A DNA stretch of 64,000 bases, taken from the NCBI GenBank assembly GCA_963724385.1, contig CAVRUJ010000001.1, positions 1,302,001-1,366,000 on the forward strand, given 5' to 3'. This document shows, piece by piece, positions 35,585 through 44,140 of the stretch. Below the pieces are notes generated by a model. That model saw only the letters and a list, made by a program, of their open reading frames with translations. It was not told where the DNA came from and did no database searches. Within the stretch, counting starts at the first letter, position 1. Every line of letters starts with the position of its first letter. Origin of the DNA: DASXQK01 sp963724385 (lineage in GTDB: Bacteria > Pseudomonadota > Alphaproteobacteria > Dongiales > Dongiaceae). Position numbers and translations under genes: made by a program.

Positions 35585-37096
35585 ATGAGCGCGCTCGACG
35601 ACATGATGAGGCAGGGGCGAAGGGTCGTAGCTCACCGGCCCTATCCGCGCGCCATCATATCGGCCGAGGCCTGGCAGCTCGCCGGCGAGCATCTCGCCGA
35701 AGGCCGCTGGACCTTGCTTGGCCTTTGGGGCGAACCCAAGGCCGTCTCCATGGCCGTTCTGGGCGAGGGCCCGGGTGAAGCCGCCGTTCTCACCCTGGAG
35801 TGCGTCGACGGACGGTTCGCCTCCATCGCGCGCCTGCACCCGCCGGCCCAGCGCCTTGAGCGCGCCCTCCGCGACCTCTTCGGCCTCGAGCCCCAAGGCA
35901 TGCCCGATGCCAGGCCCTGGCTCGATCACGGCCGTTGGGGCGTAAACCATCCCCTGGGCGCCGCGACCGAAGCCCAAGAACCCAAGGCCTATCCCTTCCT
36001 GCCGGTGGAGGGCGAGAGCCTGCACCAGATTCCCGTCGGGCCCGTCCATGCGGGCATCATCGAGCCCGGCCATTTCCGCTTCACGGCCAACGGCGAGACG
36101 GTGGTTCGCCTGGAGGAGCGGCTGGGCTATGTCCACAAGGGCATCGAAGGCCTGATGCGCGGGGCCGATATCGCCCGGGCCGGCAAGCTCGCCGGCCGCA
36201 CCTCGGGGGACAGCACGGTCGCCTATGCCTATGCCTTTGCCCGTGCGGTCGAAGCGGCGCTCAGCATCGAAGCGCCCCGGCGCGCCCAGTGGCTCCGAGC
36301 CCTGATGGCCGAGCTGGAGCGCCTGGCCAATCATTTCGGCGACATCGGCGCCATCTGCAACGACGCCTCCTTCAGCCTGCTCCACGCCCATTTCGGCGTG
36401 CTGCGCGAGCGCAGCCTCAGAGCGGCCGAGGCCTGCTTCGGCCATCGGTTGATGCGCGACTGCATCCAGCCAGGCGGCGTCGCGGTCGACTTTCCAGGAG
36501 ACGGCGCTGCCACGCTCAAGGCTTATCTCCAAGAGACCAAGCAGCGCTTTCCTTCGTTGGTGGCGCTCTACGATCGCAAGGCGTCGCTGCAGGACCGGAC
36601 AGTGGGCACCGGAACCCTGCGCCCTGCGCTCGCCCGCCAGTTCGGCGCCGGGGGCTATGTCGGCCGGGCCTCTGGGCGCGCCTTCGACGCCCGCAAGAAT
36701 TTCCCCTATGCGCCGTACGATTCTCTCGGCCTCGAGGTGCCGGTCCTGGAGCAGGGCGACGTGAACGCCAGGGTCTGGATCCGCATCCGCGAGGTCGAGC
36801 AAAGCCTGGTTCTGGTCGGGCGCATCCTGGATGGCTTGCCTGACGGACCGATCCAGGCCGATGACGGATCCTCTCTCGACGGGTCGGGCGAGGGTATGGC
36901 GCTGGTCGAGGGATTCCGCGGCGACATCCTGGTTTGGCTGAAGCTCGAGGCCGGGAAGGTTGCCCGCTGCCATCTGCGCGATCCATCCTGGTTCCAATGG
37001 CCGCTGCTCGAGGCGGCGATCGAGGGCAACATCGTCGCCGACTTCCCGCTCTGCAATAAGTCCTTCAATTGCTCCTATTCGGGCCATGATCTCTGA
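35585..37096 (+). CDS. hyfG: HyfG/HycE-like large subunit lacking the [NiFe] ligands (Ehr type)
   Basis: A 503-residue soluble subunit with an N-terminal NuoC-like part (residues 1-115, ending LFGLEPQGMPDARPW) fused to a NuoD/hydrogenase-large-subunit part. In group 4 [NiFe] hydrogenases the metal is held by an RxCGxC motif and a C-terminal DPCxxC motif. Here the first site reads GRTSGDSTVAY (204-214) with no cysteine. The C-terminus is DFPLCNKSFNCSYSGHDL, with cysteines five apart instead of CxxC. The protein therefore cannot hold a normal NiFe centre. This pattern is that of the energy-converting hydrogenase-related (Ehr) complexes, intermediate between complex I and group 4 hydrogenases. 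No hyp maturation genes are in the window. Confidence 0.9.
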   Translation: MSALDDMMRQGRRVVAHRPYPRAIISAEAWQLAGEHLAEGRWTLLGLWGEPKAVSMAVLGEGPGEAAVLTLECVDGRFASIARLHPPAQRLERALRDLFGLEPQGMPDARPWLDHGRWGVNHPLGAATEAQEPKAYPFLPVEGESLHQIPVGPVHAGIIEPGHFRFTANGETVVRLEERLGYVHKGIEGLMRGADIARAGKLAGRTSGDSTVAYAYAFARAVEAALSIEAPRRAQWLRALMAELERLANHFGDIGAICNDASFSLLHAHFGVLRERSLRAAEACFGHRLMRDCIQPGGVAVDFPGDGAATLKAYLQETKQRFPSLVALYDRKASLQDRTVGTGTLRPALARQFGAGGYVGRASGRAFDARKNFPYAPYDSLGLEVPVLEQGDVNARVWIRIREVEQSLVLVGRILDGLPDGPIQADDGSSLDGSGEGMALVEGFRGDILVWLKLEAGKVARCHLRDPSWFQWPLLEAAIEGNIVADFPLCNKSFNCSYSGHDL

Positions 37097-37113
37097 CCCG
37101 GGAGAGAGATGAC

Positions 37114-37659
37114 ATGCGCCGGCTTCTGCTCGAGGGATTGATCCGCAGCCCGTTGACCGACAGGCCGCCCGCGGTGGACGCGAGTGCGGTGAGCGAACTC
37201 GCCCGGCGTCTGGCCGAGACTTCGCGCCGGCGTCTCGGGCGCAGCCTCTCCATCCGGCAGGTCGACGCCGGTTCCTGCAATGGCTGCGAGCTGGAGATCA
37301 ATGCCCTCAACAACGCCTTCTACGATCTCGAGCGCTTCGGGCTTCGCTTCGTCGCTTCGCCGCGCCATGCCGACGTGCTGCTGGTCACCGGGCCGGTGAC
37401 GAAGAACATGCGCGAGGCCCTGGAGCGCACATACCGCGCCACGCCCGATCCCAAATGGGTCGTCGCGGCGGGCGACTGCGCGTTGGACGGCGGCCTCTTC
37501 GCCGGCAGCTATGCCATCGTCGGCGGGGTCGGCGCCGTCATCCCCGTGGACTTGGTGATCAGGGGTTGTCCGCCCAGCCCGACCAAGCTGCTCGAAGGAC
37601 TGCTGGCGCTTGTCGAATCGATGGCGGAGCGACCGGCAAACGCGCCAAAGGTCGTCTAG
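37114..37659 (+). CDS. hyfI: HyfI/NuoB-like [4Fe-4S] small subunit of an Ehr-type complex
   Basis: A 181-residue subunit carrying the proximal (N2-type) [4Fe-4S] cluster. Cysteine motifs are SCNGCELEIN, AAGDCALDGG and IRGCPPSPTKLLEG, so all four ligands appear intact although the partner large subunit lost its NiFe site. A GGAGAGAG ribosome-binding site precedes the ATG. It ends the operon. Its stop overlaps by 4 bp, tail to tail, the stop of the C45-family gene on the other strand. No HyfH/NuoI-type ferredoxin subunit follows, so the electron input route is not apparent. Confidence 0.92.
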   Translation: MRRLLLEGLIRSPLTDRPPAVDASAVSELARRLAETSRRRLGRSLSIRQVDAGSCNGCELEINALNNAFYDLERFGLRFVASPRHADVLLVTGPVTKNMREALERTYRATPDPKWVVAAGDCALDGGLFAGSYAIVGGVGAVIPVDLVIRGCPPSPTKLLEGLLALVESMAERPANAPKVV

Positions 37660-38696
37660 TATCTATTTGATTTTGCGGTAAATACTAAACCCGCCAGCGA
37701 TGCGGAAGCGGCGGCCGCGCCATAGCTTACCAGTTGCTCGCCTTCCCTGAAGTCGGCGATGGATTGGTCGAGCCTGGCACCCGGCCAGTAGAGCGACATA
37801 TGTTTTTCCGCCGGCCAATAGGCGGCCGTGTAGAGGGTGCCGAAGGCCTCGGCATAGTCCGTCGCGTAGAGGGGCCGGGCCAGGAACGCGGCCAGCAAGG
37901 CAGACTCGTCGAGGCCGCCAACGCCGGCCTTGGTCTCGAGGAATTGCTCGCGCTCGACGCTCCTGGTGAAGCGGGCGTGCTCCCGCCATTCCGCTGCCCC
38001 CTGGTGGTTGGTGGCAGCCGCCTGGCGGGTGACGATGGCCGGGCGGTCCGGCGACAGCATGACCGTGGCGACGTCGCCTTCCCGGTCCAGAAGCGTGACG
38101 TTGTAGGCCATGTGGCTCGGCAGGCGGGTGAGCTCGGCCACCGCGTCGCGGGTCCGCTCGCAGAATTCCAGCACGTAGCGCAGCAGCAGCGGCACGCCGA
38201 ACCCGTCGCCGACGACCTTCCGACCGCCGAAGGCGAGGCTTGCCGCGAGCCCGGATTCATTCACGCCGTCAAGCGCGCCCCACAGACAATCGGTCATGGC
38301 CAGCACGCGCTGCCCATGCCAGGCGCTGAGCAGCAGGCTGCCCTCGCAACGCGCGGGATCGAAATCGTAGTTGCGCACCAGCATCGGCCGGCCATGGACG
38401 CTTGCCAGTTGGCTGCAACCGGCGAGGAAGGGCGGCGGGCGATAGAGGCTGAGGAAGCCGGCGGCGTGTTCCTCGCCCTCGACGAGCTCGCAGAGCCGCT
38501 CGTAAGTGTGGACCAGCTCGGGCATGTGGCGCCGGAGCTTGGCCCGCCCGGCGGCAAAACCATGGCGCGCCTCGCCGCCATGGGAAAGATACCAGCGCCG
38601 ATAGTCAGGCCAATGGCGCCGGAAGGCGGCGCACCATTTGGCGCCGGGCCCGGCCTCGGCGACCGCGCGGAACAGCAATTCGCCGGCGCCGGCCAT
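37656..38696 (-). CDS. C45-family (acyl-CoA:6-APA acyltransferase-like) Ntn-hydrolase
   Basis: A 346-residue protein of the peptidase C45 / isopenicillin N acyltransferase-like family. Evidence is the nucleophile context LAGCSQLASVHGRP (Cys94), RNYDFDP (family Arg-Asn), ESGLAASLAFGG and TNHQG. Members self-cleave before the Cys and then hydrolyse or transfer amide-linked acyl groups; the substrate here is unknown. About 93 residues precede the Cys, as in the pro-enzymes. The start at 38696 overlaps the stop of the ATP-grasp gene (ATGA), so the two are translationally coupled. A ligase that forms amides next to an enzyme that cleaves or transfers them suggests shared substrates. Confidence 0.82.
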   Translation of the reverse strand: MAGAGELLFRAVAEAGPGAKWCAAFRRHWPDYRRWYLSHGGEARHGFAAGRAKLRRHMPELVHTYERLCELVEGEEHAAGFLSLYRPPPFLAGCSQLASVHGRPMLVRNYDFDPARCEGSLLLSAWHGQRVLAMTDCLWGALDGVNESGLAASLAFGGRKVVGDGFGVPLLLRYVLEFCERTRDAVAELTRLPSHMAYNVTLLDREGDVATVMLSPDRPAIVTRQAAATNHQGAAEWREHARFTRSVEREQFLETKAGVGGLDESALLAAFLARPLYATDYAEAFGTLYTAAYWPAEKHMSLYWPGARLDQSIADFREGEQLVSYGAAAASASLAGLVFTAKSNRY

Positions 38697-39374
38697 CAGA
38701 GAATCTTGAACGCTCCCGGTGTCGGCACCGCCGGTATGAGCGGCGCAGCGGGCTGGACCGGGCGGCCGACGAACTGCGCCTTGATGCCGGCAATCCACCG
38801 GTGCGCTCGTTCGTTCAGCTTGAAGTCCTTGGTCATCAGCCGGCCGCGGGTGATGAGAATGCCGAGGTCGGCACCCTCGTAGCGGAAGTCCCCGGGCCCG
38901 CTGATGCGCAGGAAGAAGGCCTCGCGCTCGCTGCCCACCGCCCGGCGGTGATAGTCGAAGCGGGAATAGGCGACGGTATCGTCGGGATTGAGGCGCCAGA
39001 TGCCGGTCTGGGGTGCGGCGGCCAGCATGTCCACCGTGTCGTCGACATGCTTGATCACCATCTGGCTCCAGGAATCGATGTTGTCCTTGTCGGACCAGCG
39101 CTGATTGAGGCCGTCGACGTCAAGCTCGAAATCGACCCCGCTGAACTCCAGCAGATGCAGCATGAACAGGGGCAGGTCGGCGTGGGCGAAAGCGGCATGG
39201 TTGGTCATCGAGCTGGCGCCGGTCACCCGGGGGTTGAGCTCGCCCAGATAGATCCGGCCGCTCTTCTTGTCGATCAGGAAATCGAGCTCGAAATAGCCGC
39301 GGTAGCCTTCCTTGCGCAGCTGCTCGCCAAAGCGGAAGGTGAGGTCGCGGGCAAGGCTGCGGATGCGGGGGGTG
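38696..39374 (-). CDS. ATP-grasp ligase, C-terminal part (after frameshift)
   Basis: The continuation of the ATP-grasp gene that begins at 40169. Reading from the frameshift gives TPRIRSLARDLTFRFGEQ, YRGYFELDFLIDKKSGR, then IYLGELNPRVTGASSMTNH, where the Glu and Asn-Pro-Arg are the Mg-ATP ligands of the ATP-grasp fold. The remaining 150 residues contain GVDFELDVDGLNQRW and end in a Pro-rich tail. It is not independent: the first usable start (39226) falls inside the ATP-binding core. Its TGA overlaps the ATG of the C45-family gene. Confidence 0.75.
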
Positions 39375-40169
39375 AAAGAGTTCGGCGAAGATCTCGTTGC
39401 CGCACCAGCCGCCCTTGTAGGGCGTCAGCTCGGGGAAGCCGACCAGCTCCGTCATCAGCGGACCCACCACGGTGCCGGCCCTGGTCGTGCAGGCTTCGAT
39501 GGCGGCCTGGCGGCAGTCGATCCGCTTCATGATCTTGAGTTCGCGCTCGGCCGTGATCTCCTGGGCGTAGCGCCTCCAGTCGGCCTCGGTGGAGACGAAA
39601 AAGGTCGTATGGCCGGAATCGCCGAACGGCGTCTGGACGACCAGGTCGCGGCCCAGATGGGCCGCAGCCTTGCGCAGCTCGGCGTAGCTGTCCACCGCCG
39701 CCAGCACATTGGGCACCGAGGGCACGCCCGCCTTGTTGCCGACGCGCACGGTCTGGATCTTGTTGTCCAGCCCGTTGCGCAGCCGGGCGCGGGGGAACCA
39801 CACCTGCATGCCGAGCTTGCGCGAGAGCGCTTCCGTCGTCTCGTCGAACATCAGGAAGGCGGCCTTGGGTTTGCCGCCGCGGGCGCGGATGTACTCCTTG
39901 ACCGCCGGGTGCTGCAGCAAATAGTTGTTCACATCCTCAATGCATTGGAAGTCGGTATGGGGCAGAGGCGGGGGCACGAAGGTGTTGGGATGGCGCCCGT
40001 CATAACAATCGATATAGCTGATGAACTTGAAGTTCTTCACCCACTCGTCCATCCCGAGCAGGTTGAAATTCGTGGCGCTGATGAAATAGATCGGCGTCTC
40101 GTTGCGGTGGAAGAAGCGGCGGATATCGGAAATGCCGCTGAGCTTGCGCTTGCGCCGGGCCGCTGCCAT
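39120..40169 (-). CDS. ATP-grasp ligase (biotin carboxylase-like), N-terminal part (frameshifted)
   Basis: The N-terminal two thirds of an ATP-grasp protein (about 490 aa once one base is removed). Recognisable parts are a pre-ATP-grasp domain (TPIYFISATNFNLLGMDEW), LDNKIQTVRVGNKAGVPSVPN and the nucleotide-binding strand DLVVQTPFGDSGHTTFFV, then EIFAELF where the frame breaks. Beyond 39377 (+ strand GGTGAAAGAG, expected GGTGAAGAG) this frame is nonsense. ATP-grasp enzymes join a carboxylate to an amine or thiol through an acyl-phosphate. The start at MAAARRKRK follows GGGGGA; another in-frame ATG lies 33 nt upstream. The substrate is unknown, and the gene is either mutated or mis-sequenced. 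Confidence 0.75.
   Translation of the reverse strand: MAAARRKRKLSGISDIRRFFHRNETPIYFISATNFNLLGMDEWVKNFKFISYIDCYDGRHPNTFVPPPLPHTDFQCIEDVNNYLLQHPAVKEYIRARGGKPKAAFLMFDETTEALSRKLGMQVWFPRARLRNGLDNKIQTVRVGNKAGVPSVPNVLAAVDSYAELRKAAAHLGRDLVVQTPFGDSGHTTFFVSTEADWRRYAQEITAERELKIMKRIDCRQAAIEACTTRAGTVVGPLMTELVGFPELTPYKGGWCGNEIFAELFHPPHPQPCPRPHLPLWRAAAQGRLPRLFRARFPDRQEERPDLSGRAQPPGDRRQLDDQPCRFRPRRPAPVHAASAGVQRGRFRA
39375..39377 (-). other. Single-base frameshift site in the ATP-grasp gene
   Basis: The coding strand reads CTCTTTCACCCC where the conserved frame needs CTC TTC ACC CC. One extra T (extra A on the + strand at 39375-39377) separates the two halves. Confidence 0.75.
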
Positions 40170-40332
40170 GACGTCCCCCGTTGTTCTTCTGGTTTTGCCC
40201 ATTACGCGACCGCGGCCCGGCGGGCGTCAAGCCGGGACCAGTGATGGAAATGCGAGGCTTGGCCGGGGCGCGCTTGTCCCGGGCCCCGGCCGGCGCCTAT
40301 CCTCGCCCGGCCGAATCAACAGCGGATATGCC

Positions 40333-41220
40333 ATGACCCCCTTCGCCATTGCCGGAATCCAGATGCCGATCAGCGCCGGCGAGGAGAACGTGAGCGCCAT
40401 GGGCCGGCAGCTCGACCTGCTGATGGCCCGCTATCCCTGGGTGCAGATGGCGGTCTTCAGCGAACTCGCCGCCTTCGGGCCGCTGCCCCAGTTCGCCCAG
40501 GCCCTGCCCGGGCCAGCCGAGGCTTCGTTCCAGGCCATGGCGGCGCGCCACGGCATCTGGCTGCTGCCAGGCTCGTTGTTCGAAAAGAAGGGCGGCCGGA
40601 TCTACAACACCGCGCCGGTCATCGATCCGCGCGGCGCGGTCATCGCCCGCTACCGCAAGATATTCCCCTTCCGTCCCTACGAGGAGGCGACCACGCCGGG
40701 CGCCGAATTCGTCGTCTTCGACGTTCCGCAGGCAGGGCGCTTCGGCGTCTCGATCTGCTACGACATGTGGTTTCCGGAGACGACCCGAACGCTGGCGGCC
40801 ATGGGCGCCGAAGTCATCCTGCATCCGACGCTGACCGACACCCTCGATCGCGATATCGAACTTGCCATCTGCCGGGCGAGCGCGGCGCAGAACCAATGCT
40901 ACTGGATCAACGTCAACGGGCTCGGGGCCGGCGGGGTCGGGCGCTCGCTCGTCGTCGGTCCTTCGGGCGACGTCCTGCATCAAGCCGGCACCGGCGAGGA
41001 GGTGATTCCCCTGGAAATCGACCTCGACCGGGTGCGCCGCGAGCGCGACCGCGGCCTGCTTGGCCTCGGCCAGCCGCTGAAGAGCTTCCGCGACAGCCAG
41101 CTCGATTTCGCCGTTTATGGCTCCGGCTTCGATCGCGGGTATCTCGACAGTCTCGGCCCGCTCGCCCTGCCACGCCGGCCAGCGATAGAAGCGCGGCCCT
41201 TGCGCCGGCCCGCCTCATGA
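40333..41220 (+). CDS. Carbon-nitrogen hydrolase (nitrilase superfamily)
   Basis: A 295-residue cytosolic enzyme with the complete Glu-Lys-Cys triad: E44 in AVFSELAAFGP, K109 in ARYRKIFPF and C142 in GVSICYDMWFPE. The family hydrolyses amides, N-carbamoyl compounds or nitriles; FPFRPYEEATTPG is closer to aliphatic amidase/carbamoylase branches than to true nitrilases, but I cannot name a substrate. The start at 40333 was chosen because MTPFAIAGIQMPI is the canonical first strand. It is divergent from the ATP-grasp/C45 pair and overlaps the following SDR gene by 4 bp (ATGA). Confidence 0.9.
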   Translation: MTPFAIAGIQMPISAGEENVSAMGRQLDLLMARYPWVQMAVFSELAAFGPLPQFAQALPGPAEASFQAMAARHGIWLLPGSLFEKKGGRIYNTAPVIDPRGAVIARYRKIFPFRPYEEATTPGAEFVVFDVPQAGRFGVSICYDMWFPETTRTLAAMGAEVILHPTLTDTLDRDIELAICRASAAQNQCYWINVNGLGAGGVGRSLVVGPSGDVLHQAGTGEEVIPLEIDLDRVRRERDRGLLGLGQPLKSFRDSQLDFAVYGSGFDRGYLDSLGPLALPRRPAIEARPLRRPAS

Positions 41221-41981
41221 TTGCCGCCGATCTCCGCGCCAAGCGCGCGCTGGTCACGGGCGGCGCTTCCGGCATCGGCCTCGCCACCGTCGAGCTGTTG
41301 GCGCGCAACGGGGCCGCCGTCGCGATCAACGATCTCGCCGGCAACCCGAACCTTGCCCGGCAGGTCGGAAGGCTTGCAGGTGACGGGCTCAACGTCATCG
41401 CCGCACCCGGCAATGTGGGGGATGCCGCGGACGCAGGCCGCATGGTCGAAACGGCCGCGGCGGCGCTTGGCGGGCTCGATTACCTCATCAACAACGCCGC
41501 CACGCCCGGCACTTCGACGCCGATTCCGCCCGCCGATTTCGAAACCACCACCGAGGCATTCTGGCAGAAGCTGCTGTCCATCAACCTGATCGGGCCCTTC
41601 CGCTGCACCAAGGCGGCAGCGCCCCATCTCAAGGCCGCGCGCGGCGCCATCGTCAATACCGCCTCGATCTCCGCCTTTGGCGGCGGCGGCTCCTCGAGCG
41701 TCTATTGCGCGACCAAGGCCGGGCTCGTGGCATTGACCCGGGAATGGGCGCGTGCGCTCGGTCCCGAGGTCAGGGTCAACGCGGTGGCGCCCGGCCTGGT
41801 CGAGGGATCCAACTGGGATTGCAAGTGGACGCCCGAATACTATGCGCAACACGCAAGCGAGCTGCCCTTGCGCCGGGCCGGCCGGCCGGCCGACTACGCC
41901 CAGGTGATCCTGTTCCTTTGCGCCGGGGCAGGCTACATGACCGGCCAGACGCTCGTCGTCGACGGCGGCGCCGAAGCCTGA
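41217..41981 (+). CDS. Short-chain dehydrogenase/reductase (SDR)
   Basis: A 254-residue classical SDR: nucleotide-binding TGGASGIGLATVELL, NNAATPG, catalytic Ser in NTASISAFGG, and YCATK. It ends GYMTGQTLVVDGGAEA, as in FabG-like reductases. An Asp after the second strand (INDLAGN) favours NAD(H). The substrate is unknown. It is coupled to the nitrilase-family gene by an ATGA overlap and is 25 bp before fabD, so it may be carried on the same transcript as the fatty acid genes without being part of the pathway. Confidence 0.9.
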   Translation: MIAADLRAKRALVTGGASGIGLATVELLARNGAAVAINDLAGNPNLARQVGRLAGDGLNVIAAPGNVGDAADAGRMVETAAAALGGLDYLINNAATPGTSTPIPPADFETTTEAFWQKLLSINLIGPFRCTKAAAPHLKAARGAIVNTASISAFGGGGSSSVYCATKAGLVALTREWARALGPEVRVNAVAPGLVEGSNWDCKWTPEYYAQHASELPLRRAGRPADYAQVILFLCAGAGYMTGQTLVVDGGAEA

Positions 41982-42006
41982 CCCGAACCCGGTGACGGAA
42001 ACTCCG

Positions 42007-42948
42007 ATGACAACGGCATTCGTCTTTCCCGGGCAAGGCTCGCAGGCCGTCGGCATGGGCCGGGCGCTGGCCGAGGCTTTCGGCGCGGCGCGGCTGGTCC
42101 TGGAAGAGGTCGACGAGGCGTTGCAGCAGCGTCTTTCGCGCCTGATGTTCGAAGGGCCCGAGGCGGAGCTGACCCTGACCGAGAACGCCCAGCCCGCGCT
42201 CATGGCCGTCAGCATGGCCGTGCTGCGCGTGCTCGAGAGCGAGGGCGGCTGGAGGCTTGGGGCGAAGGCGCTGTTCGTGGCCGGCCATTCGCTGGGTGAA
42301 TATTCGGCCCTGGCCGCGGCCGGGGCGCTCCGGCTCGCCGATGCGGCGAGGCTTCTGAAGCGCCGCGGACGGGCCATGCAGCGCGCCGTGCCGGTGGGCG
42401 AGGGCGCCATGGCCGCTCTCCTCGGCCTCGATCTGCCGGCGGCAAGCGAAGTCGCCGCCGCGGCGGCCGAGGGCGAGGTCTGCGCCTGCGCCAACGACAA
42501 CGCGCCGGGCCAAGTCGTGGTCAGCGGCAATCTCGCCGCCGTCGAGCGGGCGGTGACGCTCGCCGCGGAAAAAGGCGCCCGGCGCAGCTTGATGCTGCCG
42601 GTGAGCGCCCCCTTCCATTGCGCCCTGATGGCTCCGGCCGCGCGCGAGATGGAAGAGGCCCTGGCGGGGGTCGAGCTGGCACCGCCGGTCGTGCCCCTGG
42701 TCGCCAACGTGACGGCCGCGCCGGTCAGCGACCCGGAAACCATCCGGCGGCTGCTGGTGGAGCAGGTGACCGGCATGGTGCGCTGGCGCGAATGCGTGCT
42801 GCGGCTCAAGGCCGAAGGCGTCACGCGCTTGATCGAACTCGGCGCCGGGAAGGTGCTCACGGGCCTCGCCAGGCGGATCGACAAGGATCTGGAATCTGCC
42901 GCGGTAGGCCTGCCAGCCGAGGTCGAGACCGTGCTCAAGAGTCTCTGA
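42007..42948 (+). CDS. fabD: Malonyl-CoA:ACP transacylase FabD
   Basis: A 313-residue enzyme that loads malonyl groups onto acyl carrier protein. FVFPGQGSQAVGMG is at the N-terminus; the nucleophile is Ser95 in VAGHSLGEYSAL; VSAPFHCALM carries the catalytic His. A GTG 15 nt upstream (41992) is an alternative start; the ATG was chosen because it begins directly before the first conserved strand. First of the fabD-fabG-acpP-fabF run. Confidence 0.96.
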   Translation: MTTAFVFPGQGSQAVGMGRALAEAFGAARLVLEEVDEALQQRLSRLMFEGPEAELTLTENAQPALMAVSMAVLRVLESEGGWRLGAKALFVAGHSLGEYSALAAAGALRLADAARLLKRRGRAMQRAVPVGEGAMAALLGLDLPAASEVAAAAAEGEVCACANDNAPGQVVVSGNLAAVERAVTLAAEKGARRSLMLPVSAPFHCALMAPAAREMEEALAGVELAPPVVPLVANVTAAPVSDPETIRRLLVEQVTGMVRWRECVLRLKAEGVTRLIELGAGKVLTGLARRIDKDLESAAVGLPAEVETVLKSL

Positions 42949-42975
42949 AGTCTCCAGCCCCCAAAGGAGGTGGCG

Positions 42976-43713
42976 ATGTTCGATCTCACCGGCAAGAAGG
43001 CTTTGGTGACCGGCGCGTCGGGCGGGATCGGCGGCGCTATCGCGCGCGCCCTCCACGGCCAGGGCGCGACGGTGGGAATTTCCGGCACCAAGGTTCCGGT
43101 CCTTCAGGCGCTGGCCAGCTCGCTGGGCGAGCGGGTCCATGTGCTGCCGGCCGATCTCGGCGATGCGGCGGCCTGCGAGAAGCTGATCGGCGACGCCGAT
43201 GCGGCGTTGGGTCAGGTGGACATCCTTGTCAACAACGCCGGCCTTACCCGCGACACTATCTCCATCCGGCTTGGCGACGAGGACTGGCAGAAGGTCCTGG
43301 ATGTAAACCTGACCGCCGGGTTCCGTCTGGCGCGGGCCTGCCTCAGGACGATGCTCCGCCGGCGCTGGGGGCGGATCGTGGGCATCGGTTCGGTCGTCGG
43401 CCACACCGGCAATGCGGGCCAGGCCAACTATGCCGCCGCCAAGGCGGGCATGGTGGGCATGTCGAAGGCGCTGGCCCACGAAGTCGCGTCGCGAAACATC
43501 ACCGTCAATGTCGTGGCGCCCGGCTTCATCGACACGGCCATGACCGCCGGGCTTTCCGAGCAGATCAAGCAGCGCCTGTTCGAAGTGATACCCGCCAAGC
43601 GCCTCGGGCGGCCCGAGGACGTTGCCGCCGCGGTGGTATATTTGGCAAGCGAAGAGGCCGGTTACGTCACCGGCCAGACCTTGCATGTGAACGGCGGAAT
43701 GGCGATGATATGA
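42976..43713 (+). CDS. fabG: 3-oxoacyl-ACP reductase FabG
   Basis: A 245-residue SDR that reduces 3-oxoacyl-ACP with NADPH in fatty acid elongation. Motifs: VTGASGGIGGAIARAL, NNAGLTRD, GSVVGHTGNAGQANYAAAK (Ser, Tyr and Lys of the active site) and GYVTGQTLHVNGGM. A textbook AAAGGAGG (42963-42970) is placed 5 nt before the ATG at 42976, which decides against the GTG at 42970. Downstream a 136-bp gap before acpP probably holds the acpP promoter. Confidence 0.96.
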   Translation: MFDLTGKKALVTGASGGIGGAIARALHGQGATVGISGTKVPVLQALASSLGERVHVLPADLGDAAACEKLIGDADAALGQVDILVNNAGLTRDTISIRLGDEDWQKVLDVNLTAGFRLARACLRTMLRRRWGRIVGIGSVVGHTGNAGQANYAAAKAGMVGMSKALAHEVASRNITVNVVAPGFIDTAMTAGLSEQIKQRLFEVIPAKRLGRPEDVAAAVVYLASEEAGYVTGQTLHVNGGMAMI

Positions 43714-43849
43714 AGTGTTCGTGGCCGGCCGTGGGGAGGGCTGGTCAAGGCCGGGCGACTGTGTTAATGGGACGGCGCATTTCCGGCCCCAGGGCCTGCG
43801 TCCCCGCAAGGGCCATCTTCCAACGAGTTTAGTCGAGGGTTGAGAGACC

Positions 43850-44089
43850 ATGAGCGATATCGCCGAACGGGTGAAAAAGATTGTCGTCGAGCATCTCGGC
43901 GTCGATGCGTCGAAGGTGAATGACGGAGCGAGTTTCATCGATGACCTCGGCGCCGATAGCCTCGACACGGTCGAGCTGGTGATGGCATTCGAAGAGGAAT
44001 TCGGCTGCGAAATTCCCGACGATGCGGCCGAGAAGATCCTGACGGTGAAGGACGCCATCGCCTTCATCGAGCAGAACAAGGCCAGTTGA
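43850..44089 (+). CDS. acpP: Acyl carrier protein AcpP
   Basis: A 79-residue acidic four-helix protein that carries growing acyl chains on 4'-phosphopantetheine attached to Ser37 (DLGADSLDTVEL). IAERVKKIVVEHLGVD and EEEFGCEIPDDAAEKI are standard ACP helices. It lies between fabG and fabF as usual. GAGGGTTGAGAG precedes the ATG. Confidence 0.98.
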   Translation: MSDIAERVKKIVVEHLGVDASKVNDGASFIDDLGADSLDTVELVMAFEEEFGCEIPDDAAEKILTVKDAIAFIEQNKAS

Positions 44090-44140
44090 GCCCGGCGGCG
44101 GATCCGATCCGCCCCGCCTCGCTTCGGACCTGAAGCTACC

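Noticed and set aside
35585..37096. Calling the hyf-type operon a functional hydrogenase-4 or formate hydrogenlyase
   Set aside because: The NiFe-binding cysteines are absent in the large subunit and no formate dehydrogenase or hyp genes are present.
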